Shown: positions 10,440 through 21,455 of the stretch, one piece after another | How positions within the stretch are numbered: the stretch's first letter is position 1 | Layout: every line of letters begins with the position of its first letter | Assembly (NCBI GenBank): GCA_964036295.1 | Contig: OZ038464.1 | Location: forward strand, 12,138,001-12,202,000 | Direction: 5' to 3' | Source: Plumapathes pennacea | Taxonomy: Eukaryota; Cnidaria; Anthozoa; Antipatharia; Myriopathidae | Length of the DNA: 64,000 nt | The notes under the pieces: generated by a model | Databases searched by the model: none | What the model was told of the DNA's origin: nothing | Seen by the model: only the letters and a program-made list of their open reading frames with translations | Program-made: the position numbers and the translations under genes

Positions 10440-10790
10440 GGCTATCTAGTCCACATTCAGTAAAGAGATTGGCCTTCACAAAAGTCGGAGAACCGCTCGG
10501 CGCTGTGCTACAGACAGCTCGCCTTTGTCACAGCTATAATTCAGCGTGTTAACAAGGTCAGCCCTAGGTGACCCCAGAATCTTAAATAAAACTCAGCCAG
10601 GCAAACCATCCGGACCGAGAGATTTGCAAGACTCCATTGAGTTGAGAGCGTCATAACAGTCAGAAAATCATAGTCTTGAACAGCGGCGATAGGATCTTGC
10701 GATTCTTGTAAATTTGCTAGTGCTGCATCAAGTTGTCGAGCTGCTGACGGACTGGGACAGCCCGGCGTTTCATAACTTTCGCGAAGTTAT
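10440..10790 (-). pseudogene. LINE reverse-transcriptase relic inside the hAT-like element
   Basis: Reading the minus strand across frames gives, in order, ALNSMESCKSLGPDGLP, then AEFYLRFWGHLG in the next frame, then DLVNTLNYSCDKGELSVAQR in the third. This is the conserved N-terminal part of non-LTR reverse transcriptases (GPDGLPxEFYxxFW ... GELSxxQR). At least two frameshifts and stops break it. It is a dead fragment picked up by, or inserted into, the hAT-like element. Confidence 0.7.
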
Positions 10791-10824
10791 CCATGGCAAG
10801 GACTGCGTAATTGTGGTTCTCGTA

Positions 10825-11214
10825 TTAATGACAGTGTTTCTTGAATCGGCCGGTGGCGCTTGTCCAAAACGTTAGCGGTGATTTCACCAACTTGCCCACA
10901 TTGTTCGCATTTCGGCCAAATAGAACACAATGTAAACAAAATGCGCCATCCAGGTACTTAGAATAAGCCAGCCAAGGATACTGTTGCAGCCAGACTAGTT
11001 GGAACTTACGAGATTTTCCGCCACTCTCAATCGACGAAGGGAATTGAAAGAGGGGATCACCGCGTGGGCTCCAAACGCTCTCGATGAACTCTAACTTCTG
11101 GGGATCGGAAAAAGAACTAACACCGCTAAATACCACACCAGTATCAAAGCGAGAACAATCCTCCTTTCGAAAAATAGGTTCTCTACGCGGCCTGTTGTCT
11201 TGATTCAATGCCAT
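10825..11214 (-). pseudogene. TTF-type zinc-finger fragment of a hAT transposase
   Basis: From the ATG at 11214 the ORF encodes about 129 aa. The segment FQLVWLQQYPWLAYSKYLDG followed by AFCLHCVLFG matches the TTF/ZMYM-type zinc finger at the N-terminus of many animal hAT transposases (W..YPWL.YS...dGaFC..C.LF). It stops after KKHCH, before the RNase-H-like catalytic core and dimerisation region, so it is truncated. It might still bind DNA if expressed. Confidence 0.7.
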
Positions 11215-11300
11215 GTTCGATAAACCGCGCTGTATAATACTGTTCACGAGTTCAAAATCCCTCAAACTGAACAGAGGACCTCACTGGAGTAGCCTGCCCC

Positions 11301-11400
11301 TTTTATACTTTGTCAGGTAGTTTCCAAGGTAGTTTCCGGCCAATGAGAGGCAAGCTTGGGGTGTTTCCGGCCAATGAGAGGCGAGTTTGGGGTGTTTCCG
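11301..11400 (-). promoter_or_regulatory. Transposase promoter: TATA box and duplicated CCAAT-containing repeat
   Basis: On the minus strand TATAAAAGGGG (complement of 11297-11307) lies about 35-90 nt upstream of the zinc-finger ORF. Just beyond is a 32-bp direct duplication (gtttccggccaatgagaggc...) at about 11331-11395 that places two CCAAT motifs. A plausible promoter for the transposase ORF. Confidence 0.55.
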
Positions 11401-11672
11401 AATATCGCTTCAGTGGTTTCCTCCCATGGGTCCCCTCCCCGCGGTTCTCCATGCATAGAAACCGAAGAGAAGCGCATTTTTGCCGTCCAATGACACGAAT
11501 AAACGCGGAGCGCGGGACGCAAGGTATTGGAAATGGCGTGAATTGGATTCCGGTACTCAGTGGAAACAAGAAAAGACTCAGTCATTTGTCAATTCATTTT
11601 TTAATTTTTATTTTTTCCCCAAAATTCAGGTAGTTTCCGGAAACTAAGGAAACTACCCTGGATCCGCCCGTG

Positions 11673-12345
11673 CTGATCAATCGGCAAGATCTGGCAAAGA
11701 AAACGCTTTCTCAGTACTGTTTTATATACGGTTTGGAGCTCAGTTTTCAGAATTAAAAATATACTAAGACATCACATTTCTGTAGTGACTTTCACGTTTC
11801 ATGCCTAATAAATTTTTTTAGTCATGCTGAGGTTTTGATGTACATAAAAGATGATTGTATAATTATACAACCATTAAAAACTGTCAATCACTTCAGCGAA
11901 GTTTTTTGCATACGTGTACCAAAGGTTTTTGAAATATGAAATTCTTTACCTGTCTTGTAAAAGGAACTTCATAGAAATAAAAAGGCGAAAACGAACAATT
12001 TTGTATGTTTCCTTTGTATCCAACGCCGAGAGAAGAAATGGAGCTCACAGCTTATGACGATAAACCCAATTTACATAAAGTAACTGCTTCAACCAGAATG
12101 GGCATAAAAAATGATTCGCCCCACAAACCGATACGGATTTACTCAGTGTTCTTTTCCTTTTTCCACGTTCACAACGAGGTATTGAGGATACGAACGCTTG
12201 AAATGTTTGATGCCAATCCAACTGCATTATAAATTCGCAAAAAGCCATCAGCTTCAAATAGCATGGAAGGTGCTCCAAAAGCGGACTCAAAATGCATGGA
12301 GATGCTACTTCAAATACCTTAAAAAACACTTTCAAAATATTCGGG
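11673..12345 (+). repeat. Receptor 3 3' flank resumed
   Basis: After the hAT-like element the standard flank continues (ctgatcaatcggcaagatct, cagtactgttttatatacgg, atatactaagacatcacatt). It carries AATAAA near 11808. The distal part, 12000-12300, matches the 3' flank of the inverted receptor 4 unit (33,910-34,240), including gttcacaacgaggtattgag. Homology to receptor flanks ends near 12300-12345; SHMT intron sequence begins there. Confidence 0.65.
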
Positions 12346-13559
12346 AGGGGGAAGGGGAGGGGGCGGGGGTATTGCCCTCGTATCATACACGGCATCCCCC
12401 TTTCAAAAAACCTGGTCCACCCCTGTAAGTCCTTAATTTTGATCCTCCAAAACCCGTATTGTAAGCTACTCGAGCTATATCTGCCAATACTCAGTCTCAC
12501 GTCAGCTGCGATCAATCCGCTGATGTGTGCCATATCAACCAGCAGTATAGCATTATTTTCATATGCAATCTGCGACGAAAACGCAGACATTTGTATCACA
12601 TTTCAGAGAGAAAAGAGGAATCGTTATACACTCAAACAAACAAACAAACAAAAATAGCTGTGTCGGTATTACAACTATACGAACAGCTTCCGTTATGTTG
12701 TTGTTGATGAGCAAATGTTACAGAAATAAATGACCATCTGGGCTACGATTTGAGAAATGTTAAATAAGCTGGGTTCTCAAATAATCCTAAATATGAAATA
12801 AGCGCCCGGGCGCTTATTCGAGGATTTACGGTAAACAAACCAATTCAGCCAATTCAAAGTTTTTTATAATATCGGGAAATGTCTCTTAATGCTAGGCTGA
12901 AGCTCTGAACACAAAAGTCTGAACACGAAATAAATCAATGACAAACTAAATAGGTATGTATAAGCACTTGTAGACCAAAAAAATACTAATCTTCTTTTCA
13001 AATGAGTCGGATGGAACTGATTGCTAATTTATCTTTCAGCTTTAGAGGGCATTTAAAAATGCAGATCAATGATTTCGGCACGCAAAGGACTGTAGTTGAG
13101 AGGGCTAGTCTAACCCCTTCACTCACATGAGTGATCAACTTCGATTTTCTCCTTCAGCTTCTTATCAGAAATATACCATATAGTAAGGAGAACTTGGCCT
13201 TTGATACCTTGCTCAGATGATAGCTGATTAAACTATCAATTCTCACTACATCACTCATACATTTTCCTCTTAAAAGGTTGGGAGAATCTACATTTTGAGT
13301 TTGGGAGTGAAAGGATTAACTGATGTTAGTTGTCATACCTCTCTCATTCTTTTGTAATCATAAAGACTTGAGTAGGCACTTGCGCCAGCAATTATCAAGC
13401 GAGGACGGAGCAACCTTGCAGCTTCTTGCAGCATGTCATAATCAATATAACCAGTTTCTTCCTAAAATGTCAAAGAGAAAGACTATTGTAAAAGTAATCA
13501 GAGGAACAACACAAAGCAATGAAAAACAACATGGACAGTGGCAGACTAGAGACAAGGAC

Positions 13560-15345
13560 AGGAAACAATAACTATGGATAGAGGGAAAAATATGAAAGAG
13601 GGGCAGAGGGACATAACAACAGACACAAGGACAAAACACATAATAAGATCGACAGGGACAAATGGACAGAATAAGGAAGAAAGGGACAAATAGACAGAAT
13701 AAGGGAGAAAGGGACAAATGAACAGAATAAGGAAAATAGGGACAAATGGACAGAACAGAAAAAGGGACAAATGAACAAAATAAGGAAGAAAGGGACAAAT
13801 GGACAAAATAACAGAAAAGGGGACAAATGGACATAACAGAGAAATGAAGAAATGGACAGAGAAATGGAGAAACGAACACAATAACAGACAAATGCTAATA
13901 ATAACTGAGAAATGAAGAAATGGACAGAACAGAAAAAAGGGACAAATGGACAAAACAGATAAATGGACAAATGGACACAACAGAGAAATGGACAAATGGA
14001 CACAACAGAAAAATGGACAAATGGACAAAACAGAAAGAGACAAATGGACAAAACAGAGAAATGGACAAATGGACACAACAGAAAGAGACAAATGGACAAA
14101 ACAAAATAGGGACAAATGGACAAAACAGAAAGAGACAAATGGACAAAACAGAGAAATGGACCAATGGACACAACAGAAAGAGACAAATGGACAAAACAAA
14201 AAAGGGACAAATGGAGAAAACAAAAAAATTGAAAAATGGATAAAACTGAGAAATGGACCAATGGACACAACAGAAAGAGACAAATGGAGAAAACAAAAAA
14301 GGGACAAATGGACAAAACAGAAAAAGGGACAAATGGACAAATGGAAACAACAGAGAAAGAGAAAAATGGACAAAACAGAAAAAGGGACAAATGGACAAAA
14401 CAGAGAAATGGACCAATGGACACAACAGAAAAAGAGACAAATGGAAAAAAAACATAAAAAAGGGACAAAAGGACAAAACAAAAAAAATTGAAAAATGGAT
14501 AAAACTGAGAAATGGACCAATGGACACAACAGAAAGAGACAAATGGAAAAAAACACAACAAACGGACAAATGAACAGAACAGAACAATAGACAAATGGAC
14601 AAATGGACACAACAGAGAAATGGACCAATGGACAGAATAACAGAGAAGGGACAAATGGACACAACAGAAAAAGAGACAAATGGAAAAAAAGGGACAAAGA
14701 AGATGCATGTGGATGAATTAGATTAGAATGAAAAGTGGAATGGAGGTACACAACAGAAAAAGAGACAAATGGAAAAAAACAAAAAAGGGACAAATGGACA
14801 CAACAGAGAAATGGACAAATGAACACAAGAAAGAAATGTACACAACAAAAAATGAGACAAATGGAAAAAAAAACAGAAAAAGATACAAATGGACAAAACA
14901 GAAAGAGACAAATGGACAAAACAGAAAAAGGGACAAATGGACAAAACAAAGAGACAAATGGACAAAACAGAAAGAGAGAAATGGACAAAACAAAAAAGGG
15001 ACAAATGGACAAAACAGAAAGAGACAAATGGACAAAACAAAAAAGGGACAAATGGACAAAACAGAAAGAGACAAATGGACAAAACAGAAAAAGGGACAAA
15101 TGGACAAAACAAAAAAGGGACAAATGGACAAAACAGAAAGAGAGAAATGGACAAAACAAAAAAGGGACAAATGGGCACAACAGAGAAATGGACAAATGGA
15201 CACAAGAAATGGACACAACAGAAAATGAGACAAATGGAAAAAAAAACAGAAAAAGAGACAAATGCACAGAACAGAGAAATGGACAAATGGACACAACAGA
15301 GAAATGGACAAATGGACAGAATAACAAAAGAGGAACAAAGGAACT
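13560..15345. repeat. Purine-rich minisatellite (~22-25 bp unit) in an SHMT intron
   Basis: About 1.8 kb of degenerate tandem copies of gggacaaatggacaaaacag(aaa), nearly all purine plus C on the + strand. The lack of stops creates long meaningless ORFs on both strands (up to 625 codons, minus). Higher-order structure is present: a 50-bp non-repeat island agaagatgcatgtggatgaa... occurs at 14699-14748 and again at 15413-15464, bounding a duplicated sub-array. It lies between SHMT exons 13339-13461 and 15654-15735. Confidence 0.92.
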
Positions 15346-15796
15346 AGTACAAATGTAAAGAAGTAAATATACGGAGGGGTAGGGGAAGGGTTGGGGTTGG
15401 GTGAAGGGACAAAGAAGATGCATGTGGATGAATTAGATTAGAATCAAAAGTGGAAGGGAGGTACAGTGTATGAAAGTGGTAAAAAGAGGGATTGAGGGAT
15501 AGGGTGGCAGAACGATGGGAGGGAACAGGTGCAGCAATAGACGGAGATACATGTACAAGAACAGGGGGGATTATTAGCATTTCCTTCTGACATCGTGTAT
15601 AATGATATTATTCAGAAGCATAACACAATTGGAGATTTCATTTTGTGACTTACATTTAGCCTGTATGGCATGGACTCAAAGTAGATAGAAGTGGCAGAAA
15701 TTCGCTTTGTATCAGTCATAAATCCATGGGTTAAGCTGAAAGGAAATGATGCATCTAAAACAAAGTATGTCAATGTGTGTGCCGAGAAATGAACTA

Positions 15797-16050
15797 CAAT
15801 CCTGGCAAAAATTCGTGGGACACTTAGCCTTTTATCTAAAAATTATGACACTTTCCCTCTTCCCGCCCCCCTCCCCCTTTGCAATGTTGAATGAATGTGC
15901 TCAAAGTGCACTCCCTTTAAGCAACATTGTATGGGGGGGAGGGGGAGGACTAAGTTTCGGAAACAGGAGCCGCTTTCGTTGTTCAACAAGGAGTGGTGGT
16001 GAAAACATAGCATTTTTTCAGAGTGTCCCACATACTTTTGGCCAGGATTG
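15797..16050. mobile_element. Miniature inverted-repeat element with TA target site
   Basis: Ends CAATCCTGGC(C)AAAA.T..GTGGGACACT in inverted orientation, about 30 bp, flanked by TA (15795-15796, 16051-16052). A TA duplication suggests Tc1/mariner-type mobilisation. 254 bp, with G/C-rich tracts in the middle and no coding capacity. It lies within an SHMT intron. Confidence 0.65.
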
Positions 16051-16452
16051 TAGGTTCATGAACAACACTAATCAATTTCTGACATTTGCATGCAGCAAGC
16101 ATCAAAGTATTCTGTTATTCATGAATTCTCTGGCTAGGAATATTCATTTTATGAACAAAATCCCTTGGTGCATGGTACACTGTTGTCACCATATGTCCAC
16201 ATCTGTCAGAATGTCTTTTTGTCCAGCATTTATGCAGAATATTTGAGTTGTACTTGAGCTATTCTTTAAAACAGAAACACTTTAGATTTCTGTTGAGCCA
16301 TTAATTTTTTTGGAACATATTTTTCCAGTTTGTCTCACAGCCATAAACCTGCTGCTTGTAGTAATGGAAACACAAGAATATTGTATTGAAAGAGGCCAAT
16401 CACACTTCCCACATCAGCCTGTTTATTCACCCCTGGGAAGGGGGGGGAGGTG

Positions 16453-16781
16453 GGGGTACTCCTATATATGAGCCATATAGGTATGTGCTGCCCCAAAGGA
16501 TATCATTTTAAGCATTTTAGTCTGAAACAGGGTATTGATTATGAGCCTTTAGTCTAGTATAGGGTTGGACATTTTGATATTTGATCTGAAATAGGGTTGA
16601 AAATCACACATTTTGGTCTAAGACAGGTCAAAAATTGCAAATTTTGGTATGAAAAAGAGCTGAAAATTGCAAATTTTGGTCGATAACAGGGTCGAAAATC
16701 ACAAATTTTGGTCTGAAATAGGGTAATTAGGGTTTCAGTTCTGGGCAGCACACTCCCACCCAAAATTTTGAGGAGTACCCC
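16453..16781. repeat. Inverted-repeat element with internal ~40 bp quasi-repeats
   Basis: Bounded by ggggtactcc and ggagtacccc. The interior repeats a degenerate unit ending aaattttggtctgaaatagg. The same motif in reverse orientation makes up part of each receptor spacer (cctatttcagactaaaatg), so this element family seeded both places. Located in an SHMT intron. Confidence 0.6.
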
Positions 16782-17248
16782 AGGTATTCACCTCACGTTC
16801 TTTCACTATGCTGGCACAGTCTGAATCTAGTCTTCACAAGTACTAGTGTTGGATGACTTACTGTCCACCATGAGGCAAGTCCAATCCCATGATTCGGTCA
16901 TGAGGTTTCAGGAGACCAGTGTAAGCAGCAAAATTTGCTGGTGACCCTAAAAATAAAGGACAGTCTTTTTCCAATGAACTTGTAGTCTGAATTACTACAA
17001 TACTCTCAACAGAAATAGCTGTGTGCAGCAATACAGGGAACTCCCTTAAAGTGGACAGCCCTGTATTAAGCTGACGTGACACCATTGCGTGGTCCTGACT
17101 AAATTTCACTGTTTTCTGTACCTAAACTCTCTTTAGGCTAACACCTCTCTAAGGCACACAACAGACACTTTTTCAGCAAAAAAAAAAAAAAAGATTGACA
17201 TGTAATTAATGCACACTTGTACATAGTTAATACACTAGCTGATCACCC

Positions 17249-17899
17249 GTTGTGAGTTTAGAAAAGGTGGTTTAAAACCCAAGGGAATTGCATAAATAAA
17301 GATGCATTACAGGGGCTAAGGCGATTAAATGCCAAAGGATACAGCCATATGCTAACAAAACGAAAACTCTTTGCAACGGCCATTTTCATTTGTTCGCCCA
17401 TTCCCCTGCTTCACAGGATGTCGATGACGACATGGCGGACAGCAACGTTGACACGGTAAGTGAAAATCCCTGTCCATCCTTTTGAATCAGTGTAAATAGA
17501 AACACAAGCCTGGAAGTATATTGTTGATTTCTAAGTTTTTGTTGAGAAGAATTCAGTAATTTCAAGTACTTTGAGGCTTCTGTCACACATACTTTTTGCG
17601 TTTCTACTTACATTAATTCAAACGGATGGACAAGTATTTTCACTCACTGTGTCAACACTGCTGTCCACCATGTTTTCCCCCGTGTCGAAACGGGCTTTTT
17701 GTGTCATCCACATCCTGTGATGAAGCCTGGGCCGAGTATGCAGGAATGGGCCAAACAAATCAAAATGGTTGCCGCGAAGAGTTTTCGTTTCGTTAGCATA
17801 TGGCTGTATCCTTTGGCATTTAATCACCTTAGCCCCTGTAATGGATCTCTATTTATGCAACTCCCTCAGGTTTTAAACCACCTTTTCCAAACTCACAAC
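17249..17899. mobile_element. Long-inverted-repeat element within the SHMT half-gene
   Basis: Arms of at least 140 bp: gttgtgagttt.gaaaaggtg, ttacaggggctaagg.gatta, atgccaaaggatacagccat on the left mirror the right end at 17750-17899. The centre contains a coding-like stretch with a splice-donor-like gacacggtaagtg. It lies exactly where one SHMT exon is missing, so its arrival may have removed that exon. Confidence 0.7.
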
Positions 17900-18297
17900 A
17901 AAACATGAAAAAACACAAGCAAACAAATTCGCTCAATTTTTTTTTTAATTTTTTAATTTTTTTTATGACAGGAGAAGAGGGGGGGCATGGACCGGGGGTC
18001 ATCTTTTTCCACTCACCCATGGAAAAATATTACATGACCAAATTGATGCAACTCTTTTCAGGAAAGACCACAAATGATTTCCAGAAAATAGCTGCAATGG
18101 GCAGGAAATAAGTGTATCATGGCATTTAAAAAGATATATCCAGCAGGTTGTTGCCAAGACCTTAGTGAGATATCACATAAGACCTTGGAAGATCTGGGTA
18201 TATGCAATGTTCCTTACCTCTGGCCTGGTAATCTCTTTGAGTATTTATTGTTGAGGCATGACCCCATTGCCTCTAAAGCTGCTCAACTGCAAAAGTT

Positions 18298-19464
18298 CTG
18301 CAAAAGAAAACAAATTATTTAGAAAGTTCCATAAGTACTGTAGTATATCTGGAAAGAGTTGCATGACTTCACACTAACAATTCAACCTCTCTCTCCTTAT
18401 CACCCCTCCCTCACAATATCACTGTACTCTTTACCCCACCCTCCCCTCCCCACACCTTCCTTTGGTTTCCTTTGCAAATATGCTTTTCAATGAAAAAATA
18501 TATGTTCAAATAAGTCCTTAAATGTAACACACTGTATGCTGCCATTTACAAAATCAATTGAAAACTTTTGCGGTTTTAACAAGAACAAATCATGGGAAGA
18601 TTTTAAGTCGTGCATGGCTGTACAAAACTTCCTGACTACTTAAAGTGTTTATATCATCAAAAAAATATTTATAGGCCAGCACAGGATTGGCCAAAGTATG
18701 GTAGCTGTAACGGCGATAGGCTTTCGAACTGAATCGAAGTCATCAATCCCAAAACGGTACTCTTTAATGATGATCCGACACGTAAAAACTGAAATAAATA
18801 CATACAAAAACTGTACTACTACTATACTACCGAGGATATTACAGCCTACAAAATCAATAAACAAACACGACAAAGGCGATCATACGGCTACCATCAAAAT
18901 AATATAAATCACTTAGAACAACCGAAATATAACGTTGTAAACCAAAAGGCTAGCAAGAAACCGATACGAAGTTACATACATACCTCTATCCCGGTTCAAG
19001 GGGCGAAACAATAACTCATGGGACGGCTATTTAGAGACTAATGGAGCGGCTAAAGGAAGCCTAACAACTAAACCAAAACACGAGGGCGCTCACTTCAAGA
19101 GCCTAATGCGCATGGGCACGCTGACATCACAGCGTGGCAATGTCACGTAACAGTAACGCTGGAAGCTCTTACAGTAGCTTAACCTTCTGGGTATGAAATT
19201 GTAAATCAAAGAGTTTTCAAGATATGAAGTCCAAGGTGTAGAAGTTCAGACTCTATGTCTCCTGACAATTTTTCCTCTATATCACATGTATTAAGCCTGC
19301 CCCAAGAAAATGTCACCTTTCAGCATATTGTAGTCCAGTAAACTACGCTTTAGCAGTACATATAATAATCATATTATGATTCAATCTTTCCTGCAGACAA
19401 TTATTTAAATTACCGTATGCAGTCTTTAAAACATTTATGGTTGACTGCATGCCGGTGCATACCA
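18298..19464. other. SHMT 5' region, no exon identified
   Basis: The first exons of SHMT (about 60-70 residues) should lie here but none was recognised. A minus-strand stretch near 18,985-19,140 (ending tgaaccgggatagag before gtatgtatg) could be a non-coding first exon with a donor site; that is a guess. A C-rich tract at 18,380-18,460 and otherwise AT-rich unique-looking DNA fill the rest. Confidence 0.35.
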
Positions 19465-20540
19465 ATGGGTGGGTTCACACTAGAGCTAAAGTATAATGAA
19501 AGTGAGCACCACCCTCAAGTGCACTTACACTCTTAAGTATGTACTTACAAAATACGCATTCACACTCGTATTTAAGTATCCTTCTCGAGAGTAGTTTCGC
19601 TTTCAATCACCAAAGCAATCACCCATGTCAAGGCTGCTAGCCAGACCGTGCAGATGGCTCTCAGATGAAAAGCTCTTGGTGAATCATGCAGCCAACAAAC
19701 AAACTAATGCGTGCCCATTATTTTGTCTCCTGCTTTTTCATGTTGTATTTTGCGCGAGTGTTTGAAACCAAATTTTCGCTCCACCGGCAGACACCATCAT
19801 ACAATAAAACTAGAGAGTTTAAGGGCCCTGTCGCACTAGGAAGTTTAGTCGATAATAACTCAGCATTGACAGCAATACAACAGCTTCTTCAATATTTGGT
19901 AGCAATTTTCTGACATAGAGTTCTGGTGACAAGTGCTTTTTGCACTTCAAATGAATGCAAAAGTTGACATAATGTTGTTAAAGTTACGAGTGCAACTGGA
20001 GCCTAAGGGCCTGATTATATGAGCCGGGCTGGCCCGGTTCATGCGATTACATGGAAAAATGTGAGCTCAGTCAGCCGGGATCCTGGTGGCTCAGAGCAGG
20101 GATCCCAGCTTTCCAGGCTGGCCCGGTTCTCATGTAATCGCATAGTCGATTTTTGGTGTGTTTCACAGCCATGCCGGGATCTTGGAAAACCGCCCAACCG
20201 GGCCAGCCTGGCTCATATAATCAGGCCCTAAGAAACAGCTGGACGGAACAGTACAACGGCAACGTTGATGAAACAATAAAACTAATCAAAGAAGACAAAA
20301 GGCATACGTGCCGTGCTCTCGCGTGCAAGGTTCCTTTTCTGTGATTGGTCAAGTGCAATCTAAAGTGTGGTCTGTCCCACACTCACGAGCGTACTTCAGT
20401 TCTTTTGAAATGTGCGCATTACCACAGTAACCAAGTAGAATCCAAGTATGGTCAAAAATGCTCATATTTCTCGTTCACATTTAAAGTATGCTCAAAGTGC
20501 ACTTGAGACGTACTTTAAGCTCTAGTGTCAACCCACCCAT
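19465..20540. mobile_element. Inverted-repeat element hosting a nested element
   Basis: Terminal repeats ATGGGTGGGTT.ACACTAGAGCTNAAAGTA (about 28 bp) face each other at both ends; sub-terminal copies of aagtgcactt.a are also mirrored. 1.08 kb, no transposase. A second element (20007-20228) sits inside, so this one is older. Confidence 0.65.
20007..20228. mobile_element. Nested 222-bp inverted-repeat element with TAA target duplication
   Basis: Ends GGGCCTGATTATATGAGCC(G/A)G and inverse, flanked by TAA on both sides (20004-20006 and 20229-20231). Three-base TWA duplications are the signature of PIF/Harbinger transposition, so this is best read as a Harbinger-type miniature element. No ORF. 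Confidence 0.7.
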
Positions 20541-20640
20541 TATCTGTTCCGAGAAGCGAACAGTTGCCCGAGAGCAACTTCCTTGGACAATTATCCGTGC
20601 ATAATTTCCTCGCCAAAAGTAGTTTCTTGTTTATATATCC
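20536..20640 (+). repeat. Half-foldback end of the Crypton-like family
   Basis: The segment tatctgttccgagaagcgaa, ggacaattatccgtgcat and agtagtttcttgtttatata matches the right ends of the elements at 1339-2108 and 41845-42328. Only one arm is present. Confidence 0.55.
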
Positions 20641-20804
20641 AATGGGTGGACAAATACAAATACAAATATTTTTAGCTTCATGTTTGTTATTTCTTACTTG
20701 TTCATGGCGAAGTAGCTTATCTTTATTAGTATGATTATTTCATCAACCAAAAAATATATACATAGAATAGAATATTTTTGTTGGTAATTCTGCCAACTTA
20801 TCAC

Positions 20805-20910
20805 TGTCATGATATCGTTTAATGAACACAACTCTGGAGATACACGAGGTTCGGAACGGAAAACTACATCACGCATGCGCAGATGAAACTAATCTAATCA
20901 AATCATAACA
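20805..20910 (-). repeat. 3' LTR
   Basis: 106 bp, starting tgtcatgatatcg and ending aatcataaca on the + strand. Base-for-base identical to the LTR at 25022-25127. Very short for a gypsy LTR. TG...CA termini are conserved. Confidence 0.93.
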
Positions 20911-21074
20911 TCTCCCTCTCAAGCGCATAGTACACTCTGACATATTAAAATACAATAACATGATCAAGTCTTTATAGCAAACTAAAGAACTTCAACATCT
21001 AGCCTTACAACAAATTTGAACAACTTCAATAGTTTACATTGATTGTCTTTGAAATCAATGTTCTTTTGTTTAAA

Positions 21075-21455
21075 TCAACTGTCATCTCTAAAGCGTTTTG
21101 GTCTCCACACAAGTCTGCCACTCGAGGTTCGTATTTCAGGTTCTGGTGATGCAGTGGGTAACTCAGTGGAGCTTGTCAGATGAGGATGTTGCTGGACTGT
21201 TTGCATTGTCTCGCTTGGTAGCACCGCTGGTGACAACTCGGGTGTCTTATCTGGTATCGGCTCTAGTTCTGGCTCCAGTTCTGGTTCTTCACACTTCACC
21301 TGGATAGATGTGGGGCGCAGGTGCCTTCTGTTTCTGCGCACTGTACGTTGCGGCATTTGCACCACATAAGACCTGGGTGTGGTACCTCTGGCCATGACTT
21401 TTCCAGGGGTCTTCCAACCCTTTTGGTTGTCAAGTTTCACAAGGACTGTGTCTCC
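21075..21455 (-). pseudogene. Integrase C-terminal tail of the Ty3/gypsy polyprotein
   Basis: In the same frame as the ORF at 21456-23354 but separated from it by a TAA stop (21456-21458). The segment includes KLDNQKGWKTPGKVMARG and TPRSYVV, typical of the DNA-binding tail after a gypsy integrase core, then a Pro/Glu-rich stretch and a basic end (RLVWRPKRF). The stop would remove about 125 residues from integrase. Confidence 0.75.

Larger units (their letters stand above)
10167..11672 (-). mobile_element. hAT-like DNA transposon, internally decayed
   Basis: Terminal inverted repeats CAGGGGCGGATCCAG / CTGGATCCGCCCGTG (15 bp, one mismatch) bound 1506 bp. Receptor flanks without it read 'gtatacactgatcaaccggc'; here CTGAT is present on both sides (10162-10166, 11673-11677), a 5-bp target duplication, extendable to 7 bp if the ends are read differently. 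Inside on the minus strand are a TATA box, a TTF-type zinc-finger ORF and, out of place, a LINE reverse-transcriptase relic. The catalytic hAT core is missing, so it is non-autonomous. Confidence 0.8.
12501..18297 (-). pseudogene. SHMT: Serine hydroxymethyltransferase, N-terminal half (five exons)
   Basis: SHMT is the PLP enzyme that interconverts serine and glycine in one-carbon metabolism. Minus-strand exons in order: 18218-18297 (NFCS-stop-AALEAMGSCLNNKYS), 16862-16946 ([20 protein letters not shown]), 15654-15735 ([20 protein letters not shown]), 13339-13461 ([18 protein letters not shown] ... KRMRE) and 12501-12569 (IAYENNAILLVDMAHISGLI). Splice sites are GT-AG and phases join for the last four. 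Defects: the first exon has in-frame TGA where the family has Arg (CGA to TGA, a CpG transition), the conserved GYPGQR is RLPGQR, and the exon that should encode YYGGTEF...QPYS is absent between 16946 and 18218, where a 651-bp inverted-repeat element sits. Earlier exons were not found. The half ends exactly where the copy at 41539-47248 begins. Confidence 0.85.

Noticed and set aside
10162..11679. 8-bp target duplication for the hAT-like element
   Set aside because: Comparison with the empty site supports 5 bp (CTGAT), at most 7 bp if the ends are shifted; the eighth base differs (a versus g).
12045..12500. Long ORF continuing from the SHMT exon at 12501-12569
   Set aside because: Similarity to SHMT stops at a consensus donor (GACgtgag). 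The rest is intron and receptor-flank DNA read by chance.
13560..15345. Possible CRISPR-like array
   Set aside because: The units are contiguous, degenerate tandem repeats without unique spacers, in an animal gene intron.
13546..15423. 625-codon minus-strand ORF and several + ORFs of 100-200 codons
   Set aside because: They translate the purine-rich minisatellite (Cys/Phe/Pro/Leu or Lys/Gln/Thr/Asn repeats). Both strands are open because of base composition; there is no domain or start context.
18649..18873. Hydrophobic 74-codon minus ORF
   Set aside because: It starts at a non-ATG codon, matches no family I recognise, and is as long as expected by chance in AT-rich DNA.
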